The position numbers and the translations under genes were made by a program. Positions 26,880 to 36,626 of a DNA stretch of 64,000 bases are shown here, piece after piece. Numbering within the stretch: the stretch's first letter is position 1; each line of letters starts with the position of its first letter. Source of the stretch: Terrimonas sp. (GTDB lineage Bacteria; Bacteroidota; Bacteroidia; Chitinophagales; Chitinophagaceae); assembly GCF_003075435.1 (NCBI RefSeq), contig NZ_QCZJ01000011.1, forward strand, positions 62,001 through 126,000. Reading direction: 5' to 3'. Below the pieces are notes generated by a model that worked only from the letters and a program-made list of their open reading frames with translations, made no database searches and was not told the DNA's origin.

Positions 26880-27716
26880 ATGTTTAAAATAATCACTGAT
26901 CGCCCGCTCTGGGCAAATATATTGATAGCACTGGGAATACTGTTACTTATATTTTTTCTATTCCTTCAGTCGCTGAAATATTTTACACATCATGGGTCGT
27001 ATCTGAAAGTGCCTGATGTAAATAATAAGGATATTAAAGAGGCAACAGCATTATTGAATAAAGAAGGCTTTGAAGTATTGGTGCAGGATTCTGTATACTA
27101 CGATTCTATTCCTCCGCTTGCCGTAGTAAAACAATTTCCTGAGCCGGATGCTTCTGTTAAAGTGAACCGTACCGTATATTTAACTGTAAACAGGGCGGTG
27201 CCCCCGGAGATTGAAATGCCCAATCTTGTTGGAATGAGTTTTCGTAATGCAGAGCTTGAGCTTAAATCAAGGGGATTAAAACTGGGCGATACCACATACC
27301 AGCCCGATATTGCCAAAAACGCAGTTTTGGATCAGCTATATAAAAATGCAACGATACGACCAGGTACAAAAATTACCATGGGCAATACTATTTCTTTGGT
27401 GCTTGGTGCAGGAGTTGGAAGTGAAGAATTGCCTGTTCCGGATCTTTTTGCCATGAGCTACGAGGAAGCAGCCGCTTTGTTAGAGGCAAATAAAATTATG
27501 CTGGGTAGTGTGGTGCAGGATGGAAATGTGCAGGATACCGGCGCGGCATTTGTTTTCCGCCAGCAACCTCCGCGGTTTAATGATGATGGTACAATGAACA
27601 GGATACGCCAGGGACAAATGATAGATATCTGGATAACCCCTGAGAAGCCTTTGAAAAGAGTGGTAGATAGTACCGGTAAACAACAAAGCCAGTCTACCGG
27701 CAGTAATGAGTATTAA
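26880..27716 (+). CDS. PASTA-domain membrane protein without kinase domain
   Basis: A 278-residue protein with one transmembrane helix (about residues 12-33, LWANILIALGILLLIFFLFL) and three PASTA domains outside the cytoplasm (about 40-105, 110-180 and 185-260; for example IEMPNLVGMSFRNAELELKS and LPVPDLFAMSYEEAAALLEA). PASTA domains bind peptidoglycan fragments or muropeptide-like ligands in kinases and PBPs. Here no kinase or penicillin-binding domain is attached, so it is probably a wall-binding or scaffold protein. Gene neighbours ddl (upstream, 55 bp) and a rhodanese gene (30 bp downstream) are on the same strand. Confidence 0.9.
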   Translation: MFKIITDRPLWANILIALGILLLIFFLFLQSLKYFTHHGSYLKVPDVNNKDIKEATALLNKEGFEVLVQDSVYYDSIPPLAVVKQFPEPDASVKVNRTVYLTVNRAVPPEIEMPNLVGMSFRNAELELKSRGLKLGDTTYQPDIAKNAVLDQLYKNATIRPGTKITMGNTISLVLGAGVGSEELPVPDLFAMSYEEAAALLEANKIMLGSVVQDGNVQDTGAAFVFRQQPPRFNDDGTMNRIRQGQMIDIWITPEKPLKRVVDSTGKQQSQSTGSNEY

Positions 27717-27746
27717 TCATTCAACATCACAACAAAACATTATAGT

Positions 27747-28049
27747 ATGCAAACAATTACAACTGAAGAATTGAACAAAAGGTTAGCCGCAGGTGAAAAA
27801 ATTAATCTTTTAGACGTACGCGAGCCACAGGAAAACGCAGCATTTAATATAGGCGGAATTCTTTTGCCCTTAGGAAAAATCAGGATGATGGATACAACCG
27901 AAATAGAAGATTTAAAGTCTGAAGAAATAATTTGTTATTGCAGAAGTGGTAACAGAAGCGGACAAGCCTGTTTATTATTAGAGTCAATGGGTTTTAATAA
28001 TGTAAAGAACCTTACAGGCGGCATGCTTGAGTGGCAGGAAAAGTTCTGA
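27747..28049 (+). CDS. Single-domain rhodanese-like protein
   Basis: A 100-residue rhodanese domain: LLDVREPQENAAFNIGGILL at the N-terminus, the active-site loop CRSGNRSGQACLLLESMGF with the catalytic cysteine at about residue 73, and LTGGMLEWQ at the end. It probably carries persulfide sulfur in the cytoplasm. It follows the PASTA gene by 30 bp and may be cotranscribed from ddl onward. Confidence 0.93.
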   Translation: MQTITTEELNKRLAAGEKINLLDVREPQENAAFNIGGILLPLGKIRMMDTTEIEDLKSEEIICYCRSGNRSGQACLLLESMGFNNVKNLTGGMLEWQEKF

Positions 28050-28392
28050 TAAGTGTACCGTTTAGAAGTTATCATAAGGTAGTAAAAATGTCAATTACAC
28101 TGATTTTTTACGTAATTAATTGAAAATCAATTTTCTGAAAAATTAAATTGGTAAATATGAAATTCAATATAAATATTTAAAAACTTGTTTAATCTGAATA
28201 TTTTTATAACCTTTGTGCCGGTTATAGTTTTTCTTCTGCTCTAACTATTAAACATCCCAATTTCCTTTCCTCCAGTATCAATATGTATAAGCCAGGAATG
28301 CTTAATACGAAATTTTAGCCTTTTCTAACTCCAGTGTTGTATTTAAAACCAAGAAAGAGTTCCCTAAAGCCTAACAAATACTGTACTGAAGT
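28050..28392. other. 343-bp AT-rich intergenic region
   Basis: I see no gene here. The sequence is strongly AT-rich with several short inverted repeats (for example AATTTTCTGAAAAATT near 28129-28144). TATAACCTTTG near 28206-28216 is a candidate -7 element for the dehydratase gene, leaving a leader of about 170 nt before the ATG at 28393. No known RNA motif was recognised. Confidence 0.4.
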
Positions 28393-30417
28393 ATGAAAAT
28401 CTTTACAAACAGACCTTTTATAGTTCCTCGCTGGATTATACTTATCGCGGATACTGTTATCTCCACTGCATCCTTTGTGTTGTCTTATTTTATTTTGCAG
28501 GAATTCCGTTTCCCACTTCTGATAAGGGGACACTTCTTTATATATGCGGGATTATTTGTTGCCACATCCTTAACTGTATTTTACGCTATGCGTATTTACC
28601 GGGGGTTGATAAGGTATTCAAACACGAAGGATATGTTCAGGATTTTTTCCGCTGTGCTGGTGGTGAGCCTGATTTATCCTGTTGTTTCAGAATTAGTGGC
28701 TATAAGATTATACCGTATACCACGTTTAGACATGCCTACGCTTCTGGTACTTAACTTTTTCATCAGTTCCTCTTTGCTTATTATGTTAAGAACTTCAATA
28801 AAGGAAGTTTATATCCTGGCTAAAGGAAATGCATTGGCAGATGTAAAAAGAGTGTTGATATATGGTTCTGACCAGCATGCTATTTTAATAAAACAGGCTA
28901 TTGAAGCTGCTAACAACGAAAAAGTTGTTGTAAGCGGATTTATTCAATCCGGTGGAAAAAAGATAAACAGCAATATTGAACAAAAAAGAGTATATCATTC
29001 CCGCGAATTAGCTGATCTGCATAAGAAATTCAATATAAATAAAGTAATACTTCCGAATAGTCTTTCCAATAATGCTGATGTAAGAAGGATTATTGATCAG
29101 TGCCTTAATTTAGGTATCCAGGTGCAGGCTGTACCTCCTTCTGAGCAATGGGTAAGTGGTAAACTCAGCATGGGACAAATGCAGGATTTGCGGATTGAAG
29201 ACCTTTTGCCACGTAAGCCTATTGAAATAAACAATCAACTGGTTTCAAAAGAAATTTATGGTAAGAGAGTACTTATCACAGGTGCTGCTGGTTCAATCGG
29301 ATCTGAAATAGCCAGGCAGGTCATGTCTTATAATCCTGAAATGGTTGTTTTATGTGACCAGGCTGAATCTCCGCTGCATGAAATGCAGCTTGAACTTGAA
29401 GAAGGTTATCCTGCAGCAAAAATAAAGACCTTTATTGCGAGTATCAGAAACCTGCGCCGGATGATTATTCCATTCAAAGAATATCGCCCTCATATAGTGT
29501 TTCATGCTGCTGCTTATAAGCACGTTCCCATGATGGAGAAATATCCGGAGGAAGCAATTTTGACGAATGTTATGGGAACCAGGAATATGGCGGACCTGTC
29601 AGTTTGCTTCGGTGTTGAAAAGTTCATCATGATATCTACAGACAAGGCTGTTAATCCTACCAATATCATGGGGGCATCCAAAAGAATTGCAGAAACATAT
29701 GTGCAGTCTTTGAATAGTTCTTCATTTAACCCTCCTTCTACTGAATTGCTTTCTGACTTATTAAGGGATGCTGATGATGAAAGCATTAGCGTTGTGAATA
29801 ATAAAACACGTTTCATCACCACAAGGTTTGGAAATGTGCTGGGTTCAAACGGATCTGTTATTCCTCGCTTCCGTTCGCAAATTCAGCATGGTGGGCCTAT
29901 TACTGTAACACATCCTGAAATTACCCGGTATTTCATGACTATTCCCGAAGCCGTTCAGCTTGTGTTGGAAGCGGCTACTATGGGAAATGGAGGAGAAATA
30001 TTTGTTTTTGATATGGGACAGCCTGTTAAAATAGCCGACCTGGCTAAAAATATGATTAAGCTGGCAGGCCTGGTTCCGGATAAAGATATTAATATAGTAT
30101 ACACGGGTTTGCGGCCAGGCGAAAAACTTTATGAGGAGTTGTTGAATGAAAAAGAGAAAACTTTGCCAACACATCATGAAAAAATAAAAATCGCCAAAGT
30201 TGTTTCAAGGTCTTATAAAGAGGTTTTGAATGATATAGAAAATCTTACTGAATTATGTAAACAGGGAGATCATTTTAAACTTGTTGGTAAAATGAAACTT
30301 ATTATTCCTGAATTTATCAGCAATAACTCAGAGTTTGCTAAACTGGATGATGTTAAAGGACGGAAGAAAGTTCTGTTTGTTCCTGCTTTTACTGAAACTA
30401 TTAATATCCGCAATTAA
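28393..30417 (+). CDS. WbpM/PglF-like nucleoside-diphosphate-sugar dehydratase
   Basis: A 674-residue inner-membrane enzyme of polysaccharide synthesis. Four N-terminal hydrophobic segments (about residues 12-120) are followed by a first Rossmann-like domain (about 150-270) and the catalytic SDR domain (about 290-600): GAAGSIGSEIARQV, FHAAAYKHVPMMEKYP, ISTDKAVNPTNIMGASKR. The usual YxxxK tyrosine is replaced by methionine (MGASK), as in the large WbpM-type UDP-GlcNAc C4,C6-dehydratases. It makes UDP-4-keto-6-deoxy sugars for surface glycans. No glycosyltransferase cluster is next to it in this window, which is somewhat unusual. A long AT-rich leader precedes it and a terminator follows. Confidence 0.93.
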   Translation: MKIFTNRPFIVPRWIILIADTVISTASFVLSYFILQEFRFPLLIRGHFFIYAGLFVATSLTVFYAMRIYRGLIRYSNTKDMFRIFSAVLVVSLIYPVVSELVAIRLYRIPRLDMPTLLVLNFFISSSLLIMLRTSIKEVYILAKGNALADVKRVLIYGSDQHAILIKQAIEAANNEKVVVSGFIQSGGKKINSNIEQKRVYHSRELADLHKKFNINKVILPNSLSNNADVRRIIDQCLNLGIQVQAVPPSEQWVSGKLSMGQMQDLRIEDLLPRKPIEINNQLVSKEIYGKRVLITGAAGSIGSEIARQVMSYNPEMVVLCDQAESPLHEMQLELEEGYPAAKIKTFIASIRNLRRMIIPFKEYRPHIVFHAAAYKHVPMMEKYPEEAILTNVMGTRNMADLSVCFGVEKFIMISTDKAVNPTNIMGASKRIAETYVQSLNSSSFNPPSTELLSDLLRDADDESISVVNNKTRFITTRFGNVLGSNGSVIPRFRSQIQHGGPITVTHPEITRYFMTIPEAVQLVLEAATMGNGGEIFVFDMGQPVKIADLAKNMIKLAGLVPDKDINIVYTGLRPGEKLYEELLNEKEKTLPTHHEKIKIAKVVSRSYKEVLNDIENLTELCKQGDHFKLVGKMKLIIPEFISNNSEFAKLDDVKGRKKVLFVPAFTETINIRN

Positions 30418-30443
30418 TTTGCGGTACCAATGAACGGCAATAG

Positions 30444-30475
30444 AAAAGGCGGATATCATATATGATCCGCCTTTT
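30444..30475. terminator. Bidirectional intrinsic terminator
   Basis: AAAAGGCGGAT (30444-30454) pairs with ATCCGCCTTTT (30465-30475) around a 10-nt loop; a T-run follows on the plus strand and an A-run precedes it. It separates the convergent dehydratase gene and the 30489-30950 gene. Confidence 0.93.
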
Positions 30476-30488
30476 TATTTGCAAACTT

Positions 30489-30950
30489 TTATTCGCTTTT
30501 TAACTTATATAATAATTTTAATTGCAGAAAAGCGTACATAATGCCATTCAATTGTTGCCTTATAAGTGTTCTTAGCCCCTCTACAAGGTATGGCTCATTT
30601 AAAACTACCCTGTAAGCGCTGATGATCATTTTTTCGCTGTCTTTACAGAATTGAATAACATTTGATGAAAGTTGAGCTTCTGTAAAAACAGGAGGGGTAG
30701 ATGATGACTGATTGTTTTCTTCAGTATCAATTGCAACTACTGCGCCTATTGATTTTAATTGCGAAGTAAGTTCGCAGATATATTGATTACTCTCCTGGGC
30801 AAGCCAACTTATACTGTCTCTTAACTGTTTATCCTTAACCGATATAGAAGCTATTTCATATTTCTGTTTTTCACTCCTGAGTATATCCATCAATTGTGAT
30901 ACTTTGTCCACAATGTATTGCGGAAGGCGGAAGGATGTTGGCTTGATCAT
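30489..30950 (-). CDS. Helical-bundle protein, DUF2383-like
   Basis: A 153-residue all-helical soluble protein. The N-terminal half (KVSQLMDILRSEKQKYEIA, LRDSISWLAQESNQYICELTSQL) recalls DUF2383/ferritin-like four-helix bundles, but the metal-binding residues of ferritins are not obvious. A Ser/Thr-rich linker (about 78-90) separates a second helical pair. It has no signal peptide. Stress-related roles are common in this fold, but none can be assigned here. It converges with the dehydratase gene across a shared terminator. Confidence 0.6.
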   Translation of the reverse strand: MIKPTSFRLPQYIVDKVSQLMDILRSEKQKYEIASISVKDKQLRDSISWLAQESNQYICELTSQLKSIGAVVAIDTEENNQSSSTPPVFTEAQLSSNVIQFCKDSEKMIISAYRVVLNEPYLVEGLRTLIRQQLNGIMYAFLQLKLLYKLKSE

Positions 30951-31146
30951 AGTAGAGGCTTTGCTTAAAGTTACAGAAATAAAATCAGTTTTCCCTGCGT
31001 AACAACAGTACCCGTTTTTGTGAACAATTGGAGTGCCATGTTTGGTTATTTGCAGGTTATAATATCTGTACCTAAACGAATTAACGATTAATTATTTCTT
31101 ATTTTGCATAACAGCTATACTTTGTTAGATAAGAATCCAGGCAAGC

Positions 31147-32565
31147 ATGAAGCGTATTATAAAAAAATTCAGGATTGATAAACGTATACGGGTTGGATAT
31201 GGTTCAGCTTTTGTTATTTTACTTTTTTCATATTTACTTACCCTGTATTACAATGTTCAGGCTGATAAACAATCCCAATCTTTTCAGAAAACCAATATTG
31301 TCATCACCAAGTTCAATGATTTTATTTCGTTGATGAAAGATGCCGAAATCGGATCTACGCGGTATTTTCTTACCAAAGAAAGAAGCGCGTTAAATCCCTA
31401 TTATCAAAGCCGCAATGCTTCCAACTCTTTGCTTTATAACCTGGATTCCAATATCACAAATAATACACAGCAAAAGCAATTGATGGGCAGGGCTAAAGCT
31501 TTACTTGATCAAAAATTTTCTATTATTGATAGTAATATAACCGCTCTGCAAAACAATAATTATGTATTAACAGACAGCTTGCTGATAAATGAAGAATATG
31601 GAAAGTTGGTAATGGATAGTTTGCGAAATGTAATCATTACAATGCAAAATGCTGAAGAGGGGATAAGGGATAAAAATCGGGAAGAACTACAACTCCGGTA
31701 CAGAACATTAAATGTAGTTATAACAGCTTCTTTAATAATCGCAGTGTTATTATTCATATTTGGGTTTATTACCTATATAACTGAAAATAAAGCAAGGAGG
31801 CTTGCTGACCAGAAAGCTGAAGAATACCGGGGGGAACTTGAAAAAAGAGTGGAAGACCTGGATAAGGCCAACAGGGAGCTTGTTGAAATGCGCCGTCTTG
31901 AAAAATTTACATCAACAGGCCGTATTGCAAGAACAATAGCTCATGAAGTAAGAAATCCATTGACCAATATTAATCTTTCCGTTGATCAGTTAAGGTCTGA
32001 GCAGGACCAGGGAGCAGAAGATCGTAATATATTTTACGATATGATTACCCGCAATAGTCAAAGAATTAATTCCCTGATCACTGAACTTCTCAATTCTACC
32101 AGGTTTATAGAACTAAAATCGCAGGCTATTTCTATTAATCAATTGCTTGATGAAGCTCTATCGCTGGCAGAAGACAGGATAATGCTAAATGGTATACAGG
32201 TTATAAAGCAATACGATGCAGATATATGTGATCTTGTGGTTGACCAGGAAAAAATCAAGATAGCTTTTCTTAATATAATTGTTAATGCAATTGAAGCTAT
32301 GGAATCTGAGAAAGGTGTGCTGACTATAAAAACTTATGCCAAACAAAAAAAATGTTATATAGAGATTACAGATAATGGTAGTGGAATGGATGCTGAAGCA
32401 TTAAGTAAGCTTTTTGAACCCTATTATAGCAGAAAAGCAAAAGGTACCGGGCTCGGGCTTACAAATACAGAGAATATTATTCTTAGCCACAAAGGTAGTA
32501 TTAACGCGGAAAGTGTATTAGGTGAGGGCACGACTTTTATTATCACACTTAACCTGCCGGGTTAA
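31147..32565 (+). CDS. CHASE3-domain sensor histidine kinase
   Basis: A 472-residue membrane kinase. One helix near residues 18-38, an extracytoplasmic CHASE3-like all-helical sensor (about 40-190; KDAEIGSTRYFLTKERSAL), a second helix (about 193-215), a coiled coil (220-258), then the HisKA domain with AHEVRNPLTNINLS (phosphoacceptor His) and HATPase: NIIVNAIEAME, DNGSGMD, GTGLGLTNTE. No response regulator is adjacent, so it is an orphan kinase. The D-galactonate dehydratase gene begins 23 bp after its stop, so the two may be cotranscribed. Confidence 0.93.
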   Translation: MKRIIKKFRIDKRIRVGYGSAFVILLFSYLLTLYYNVQADKQSQSFQKTNIVITKFNDFISLMKDAEIGSTRYFLTKERSALNPYYQSRNASNSLLYNLDSNITNNTQQKQLMGRAKALLDQKFSIIDSNITALQNNNYVLTDSLLINEEYGKLVMDSLRNVIITMQNAEEGIRDKNREELQLRYRTLNVVITASLIIAVLLFIFGFITYITENKARRLADQKAEEYRGELEKRVEDLDKANRELVEMRRLEKFTSTGRIARTIAHEVRNPLTNINLSVDQLRSEQDQGAEDRNIFYDMITRNSQRINSLITELLNSTRFIELKSQAISINQLLDEALSLAEDRIMLNGIQVIKQYDADICDLVVDQEKIKIAFLNIIVNAIEAMESEKGVLTIKTYAKQKKCYIEITDNGSGMDAEALSKLFEPYYSRKAKGTGLGLTNTENIILSHKGSINAESVLGEGTTFIITLNLPG

Positions 32566-32588
32566 GCTGAATCTTATATTGATTGCTT

Positions 32589-33737
32589 ATGAAAATTAAA
32601 GGTTATTCACTTTACCAGGTGCCACCGCGCTGGTTGTTTTTAAAAATCGAAACAGATGAGGGTATAACCGGTTGGGGAGAACCTGTTATTGAAGGTCGTG
32701 CGGCTACTGTAAAAGCGGCTGTGCATGAGCTGATGGAATATCTTATTGGTAAAGATCCCATGCATATTGAAGATCATTGGAACCTGATGTACAGGGCAGG
32801 GTTTTACCGTGGCGGACCAATCCTGATGAGCGCTATTGCGGGTATTGACCAGGCTTTATGGGATATTAAAGGAAAATTTTTTAATGCTCCTGTTTACCAG
32901 TTGATGGGTGGAAAAGCCAGGGATTCCATAAAAATATACTCCTGGATAGGAGGGGACAGGCCTGCTGATGTAGCTGATGCGGCAAAGACTGCAGCAAATG
33001 CCGGGTTTACAGCTGTTAAAATGAATGCTACAGAAGAGCTGCAGTATATTGACTCATTTGCAAAAGTGGAAGAAGTACTGAAACGTGTTTCGGCTATTAG
33101 TGAAGCAACAAATAGAACTGTAGGAATAGGCATTGATTTTCACGGGAGGGTGCATAAACCCATGGCAAAAGTTTTAGCGAAAGCGTTAGAACCATTTCAC
33201 CCTATGTTTATTGAGGAACCTGTTTTACCGGAAAATAATGAAGCATTAAAGGAAATTGCCCAATGCACATCAATACCTATTGCCACAGGTGAAAGGATGT
33301 TCAGCCGCTGGCAGTTTAAAGACTTATTGAAAGATGGATACGTGGATATAATACAACCGGATCTGTCGCATGCCGGCGGTATAACAGAATGCAAGAAAAT
33401 AATATCTATGGCTGAAGCATTTGATGTGGCCGCTGCGCCGCATTGCCCGCTCGGGCCTATTGCTTTAGCGGCATGTTTGCAGGTTGACGCTACCTGCCAT
33501 AATGTATTTATACAGGAACAAAGCCTTGGCATTCATTATAATCAGGGCAGTGATCTGCTGGATTATCTTACCGATAAATCTGTATTCAGTTATGAAAACG
33601 GATTTGTAAAGATCCCTTCAGGACCGGGATTGGGAATTACGATAAATGAAGCGCATGTTATTAAAATGGATAGTGAAGGTCATAACTGGAGAAATCCTGT
33701 GTGGCGCCATAAGGATGGAAGCATAGCGGAATGGTAG
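32589..33737 (+). CDS. dgoD: D-galactonate dehydratase
   Basis: Enolase-superfamily enzyme removing water from D-galactonate to give 2-keto-3-deoxygalactonate. Similarity to E. coli DgoD is visible along the whole length: [102 protein letters not shown], and the end [16 protein letters not shown]. Metal ligands D/E/E are in IDFHG, IEEPV and TGERMF, with the catalytic His in APHCPLG. ATG 32589 gives 382 residues as in E. coli; a TTG two codons earlier is unlikely. A secreted SMP-30-type lactonase gene follows, consistent with sugar-acid use. Confidence 0.95.
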   Translation: MKIKGYSLYQVPPRWLFLKIETDEGITGWGEPVIEGRAATVKAAVHELMEYLIGKDPMHIEDHWNLMYRAGFYRGGPILMSAIAGIDQALWDIKGKFFNAPVYQLMGGKARDSIKIYSWIGGDRPADVADAAKTAANAGFTAVKMNATEELQYIDSFAKVEEVLKRVSAISEATNRTVGIGIDFHGRVHKPMAKVLAKALEPFHPMFIEEPVLPENNEALKEIAQCTSIPIATGERMFSRWQFKDLLKDGYVDIIQPDLSHAGGITECKKIISMAEAFDVAAAPHCPLGPIALAACLQVDATCHNVFIQEQSLGIHYNQGSDLLDYLTDKSVFSYENGFVKIPSGPGLGITINEAHVIKMDSEGHNWRNPVWRHKDGSIAEW

Positions 33738-33790
33738 GGAGGAGTGGGGTGTAGAGTGCATAACAACCGCCGTCAAACATATCTTATAAT

Positions 33791-33854
33791 TAACCATTAA
33801 GACATTAAGAAAATTAAGTAAAAAGCCTTGATGACCCTTAACTTCTTAATGGTT
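33791..33854. repeat. Inverted repeat with word-like arms (CCATTAAG family)
   Basis: Left arm 33791-33818 contains AACCATTAAGACATTAAG; right arm 33836-33854 contains CTTAACTTCTTAATGGTT. The arms are imperfect and are built from the repeated word ATTAAG or its complement. It lies between dgoD and the lactonase gene. See the finding on word-type inverted repeats. Confidence 0.6.
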
Positions 33855-33933
33855 TTCAAAACATATATTGTTTTTACGAACTAAATATGGTTCCTGTTAA
33901 TAACAATATCCCCGGTTTTAAAAGCACATATAT

Positions 33934-34977
33934 ATGAAACATCTTTTTGCTGTTTTGTTCTTTTGCTATAGCATTACTGCCTGCAATCAACCAGCTCCCA
34001 ATGAAGCTGGTATATCCGATACGGCTGCTGTGCATAAAGAAACACTGATAAAAACAGAATGGTATGATAAAACCTTGCCTCCGCTTGTTGATACCGGGTC
34101 AACCGCGGAAATAATTGGAAGGGGATTTGACTGGAGCGAAGGGCCGCTCTGGATAGCATCTCTTAAAAAATTAATTTTTTCGGATGTGCCACAAAATAAA
34201 ATCTACCAATGGCAGGAAGGAGATACGATGAGCACTCTTTATCTTACGCCTTCCGGGTATACAGATGCAGCACCGCGGAAAGGCGAGACGGGTTCAAACG
34301 GGCTGGCACTGGACAAGGATGGAAAGTTGCTGCTATGCCAATCTGGTAACCGCCAGGTAGCAAAAATGGATGCAGCGCCTGGTTCACCTGCCGCAGTATA
34401 TACTGCACTGGCTAAAGGCTATAACGGCAAACGGTTCAATAGCCCTAACGACCTTATTACCGACAGCAAAAACAATATTTATTTCACCGATCCTATATAC
34501 GGTTTGCCGGAAGGCGAGCATGACCCGGAAAGAGCATTAACGTTTGAAGGTGTGTACAAAATCTCAAATGGAAAAGTAACATTGCTGATTGATTCAATAC
34601 CTCGTCCTAATGGATTAGCGCTATCTCCCGACGAAAAAACGCTGTATATAGCAAGCAGCGATGATAAAAAGCCGGCATGGTATGCGTATAAGCTTGATGA
34701 CAATGGAAAAATATTAGGCGGCGGTGTTTTACTGGACGCAATACCTTTAAAAAGCAAAGCCGAAGTTAAGCAGGGCCCTGATGGCTTTAAATTGGATAAT
34801 GCAGGTAATATTTTCAGTGCAGGTCCTGATGGTATAAACATTATTTCGTCACAGGGTAAACTGCTTGGGTTGATAAAGGTATATGGCCGCTCCTGTTCGA
34901 ATTGCGTTTTTAATGAAGCAAAAAATGTTCTGTTCGTAACTGCAGATGATGTGGTTATGAAGATAAAGCTTCGCTAA
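33934..34977 (+). CDS. SMP-30/gluconolactonase-like lipoprotein
   Basis: A 347-residue lipoprotein (MKHLFAVLFFCYSITAC, lipobox Cys17) with an SMP-30/gluconolaconase beta-propeller: FDWSEGPLWIA with the metal-ligand Glu, GSNGLALDKDGKLLLCQSG, FNSPNDLITDSKNNIYFTDP (Asn/Asp ligand region), PRPNGLALSPDEKTLYIASS and GPDGFKLDNAGNIF. It probably hydrolyses an aldonolactone in the periplasm. Given dgoD just upstream, galactono-lactone is a reasonable guess for the substrate, but that is inference from context. An inverted repeat fills the gap to the next gene. Confidence 0.88.
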   Translation: MKHLFAVLFFCYSITACNQPAPNEAGISDTAAVHKETLIKTEWYDKTLPPLVDTGSTAEIIGRGFDWSEGPLWIASLKKLIFSDVPQNKIYQWQEGDTMSTLYLTPSGYTDAAPRKGETGSNGLALDKDGKLLLCQSGNRQVAKMDAAPGSPAAVYTALAKGYNGKRFNSPNDLITDSKNNIYFTDPIYGLPEGEHDPERALTFEGVYKISNGKVTLLIDSIPRPNGLALSPDEKTLYIASSDDKKPAWYAYKLDDNGKILGGGVLLDAIPLKSKAEVKQGPDGFKLDNAGNIFSAGPDGINIISSQGKLLGLIKVYGRSCSNCVFNEAKNVLFVTADDVVMKIKLR

Positions 34978-34978
34978 T

Positions 34979-35070
34979 GAATGGGGAATGGCAATAGGGA
35001 ATGGACAGTGGGCAATAGAGAATGTGTAGCATCTCTCACGTTATACTCAATTTACCATTGCCTATTCACT
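34979..35070. repeat. Inverted repeat with word-like arms (GAATGGGGAATGG family)
   Basis: Left arm 34979-35024 is a run of related words (GAATGG, GGCAATAG, GGAATGG, GGGCAATAGAGAATG). Right arm 35053-35070 is ACCATTGCCTATTCACT, the imperfect complement. It fills the gap between the convergent lactonase and speA-like genes and touches the stop codon of the latter. Confidence 0.65.
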
Positions 35071-36469
35071 ACTTAATATATCCCAGTATCTTCAGCATAC
35101 TTTGCGCGGATTGCTCTTTAGCATACAGCCAATCTACCAGTTTTCCATTTTTATCATACTCTACAATCACATGCTTAGGTGATGGGATGAGGCAGTGTTT
35201 AATGCCGCCATATCCGCTGATCTGATCCTGGTAAGCACCGGTATGGAAAAAGCCAAGAATAAGCGGCTCTCCATTGGTTATTTTTGGAAGAAACACTTCA
35301 TTGATATGCTCCTCGGAGTCATAGTAATCATGGCTGTCACAGGTCATTCCGCCTAATACCACACGTTGATACTCCTGGTCCCATTTATTGATGGGCAACA
35401 ACAAGAATCGCTCACCAATACCCCAGGTATCAGGCAGTGTAGTAATAAAAGAAGAGTCAATCATATACCATGTCTCACGGTCGTTCTGAACTTTTTGTCC
35501 AACCACGCTGTATATGTGTGCCATACTTTCACCTACCGTAAAGCTGCCAAATTCAGTATAGATATTTGGCATCGGCACTTTGGCCTTTTTGCATGCACTC
35601 TTAATATTTCTTACAATCTCATTGATCATGAACTGGTAATCATATTCAAAACCAAGTGAGTGCTTTATCGGGAATCCGCCACCTATATTGATGGAATCAA
35701 GCTCAGGGCATATTTTCTTTAACTGGCAGTACAAGTGAATGATCTTATTCAGCTCACTCCAGTAGTATATGTCGTCCTTAATACCTTTATTTAAAAAGAT
35801 GTGCAGCATTTTTAGCTGGAACTTATCTTCATTACCTTCAATTTTGTCTACATAGTATTCCAGTATATCCCTGGCGCGTATGCCTAACCGTGAGGTGTAA
35901 AAGGGAAATGTAGGTTCTTCTTCTGCTGCAACACGTATGCCCAGTTTAAAGGGTACTTTTACAGATCTGCGGTAAGCTTCCAGTTCATCTTTATTATCTA
36001 AAACAGGGATCACATTTTTAAAGCCATTGTTCAGCAGGCGTGCAATACGGGAGGTGTACCCTTTTTGCTTAAAACCATTGCAAATGATATGTATATCTTT
36101 TGTGATTTTTCTTTTCTCGTACAGGCGATTGATGATCTCGATATCATAAGCATAAGAAGTTTCGAGATGAATTTCGTGCTTGAGGGCTTCTTCCACCACA
36201 AAAGAAAAGTGCGAGCTTTTTGTACAGTAGCAGTAAAAGTATTTTCCTTCGTAACGGTGTTTTTTAAAAGCATCCTTAAACATTTGCTTTGCTTTGTTTA
36301 TCTGCATGCCTATTTTAGGCAGGTAGGTAAGCTTTAGCGGTGTTCCGTATTTGTCAATAAGGGCTTTCAGATCCAGTCCGTTAAACCGCAGATATCCCTC
36401 CTGTACATCAAAGCCTTCCTGGGGAAAATAAAAGGTTTGTTTGACAAGATCGGTGTATGATTTATTCAT
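35069..36469 (-). CDS. speA: PLP-dependent arginine decarboxylase-like enzyme (fold III)
   Basis: A 466-residue alanine-racemase-fold decarboxylase like those annotated as arginine decarboxylase in Bacteroidota; it is shorter than E. coli SpeA (about 658). The PLP lysine is probably in FYCYCTKSSHFSFV (about residue 80). INIGGGFPIKHS is the glycine-rich phosphate-binding loop, YTEFGSFTVGESMAHIY follows it, and GGMTCDSHDYYDSEEHI near 370 carries the catalytic Cys-Asp region. ILGFFHTGAYQDQISGYGG is near the C-terminus. It would make agmatine for polyamines; substrate specificity is inferred, and related diaminopimelate/ornithine decarboxylases cannot be excluded on sequence reading alone. Start ATG 36469 is followed by a normal N-terminus. 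Confidence 0.85.
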   Translation of the reverse strand: MNKSYTDLVKQTFYFPQEGFDVQEGYLRFNGLDLKALIDKYGTPLKLTYLPKIGMQINKAKQMFKDAFKKHRYEGKYFYCYCTKSSHFSFVVEEALKHEIHLETSYAYDIEIINRLYEKRKITKDIHIICNGFKQKGYTSRIARLLNNGFKNVIPVLDNKDELEAYRRSVKVPFKLGIRVAAEEEPTFPFYTSRLGIRARDILEYYVDKIEGNEDKFQLKMLHIFLNKGIKDDIYYWSELNKIIHLYCQLKKICPELDSINIGGGFPIKHSLGFEYDYQFMINEIVRNIKSACKKAKVPMPNIYTEFGSFTVGESMAHIYSVVGQKVQNDRETWYMIDSSFITTLPDTWGIGERFLLLPINKWDQEYQRVVLGGMTCDSHDYYDSEEHINEVFLPKITNGEPLILGFFHTGAYQDQISGYGGIKHCLIPSPKHVIVEYDKNGKLVDWLYAKEQSAQSMLKILGYIK

Positions 36470-36539
36470 TGTTTAAGTGATGCCTGTTAATAAGTGAGCG
36501 AAATGATTTGCAAATGTAGTTTTTTGAAATATATGCAAT

Positions 36540-36573
36540 AAAAAACCGGTCGTGATTTTTTCACTACCGGTTT
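36540..36573 (-). terminator. Intrinsic terminator of rpmI-rplT
   Basis: Stem AAACCGGT-c-GTGA (36543-36555) / TCAC-t-ACCGGTTT (36561-36573), 12 bp with one internal mismatch and a T5 loop. On the minus strand it is followed by a six-T run. It lies about 50 bp after the rplT stop. Confidence 0.88.
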
Positions 36574-36626
36574 AATGTTATCTGGTATCTGGCGAAAATC
36601 TTCAATTAACCCAGCCTTTGTATGGT

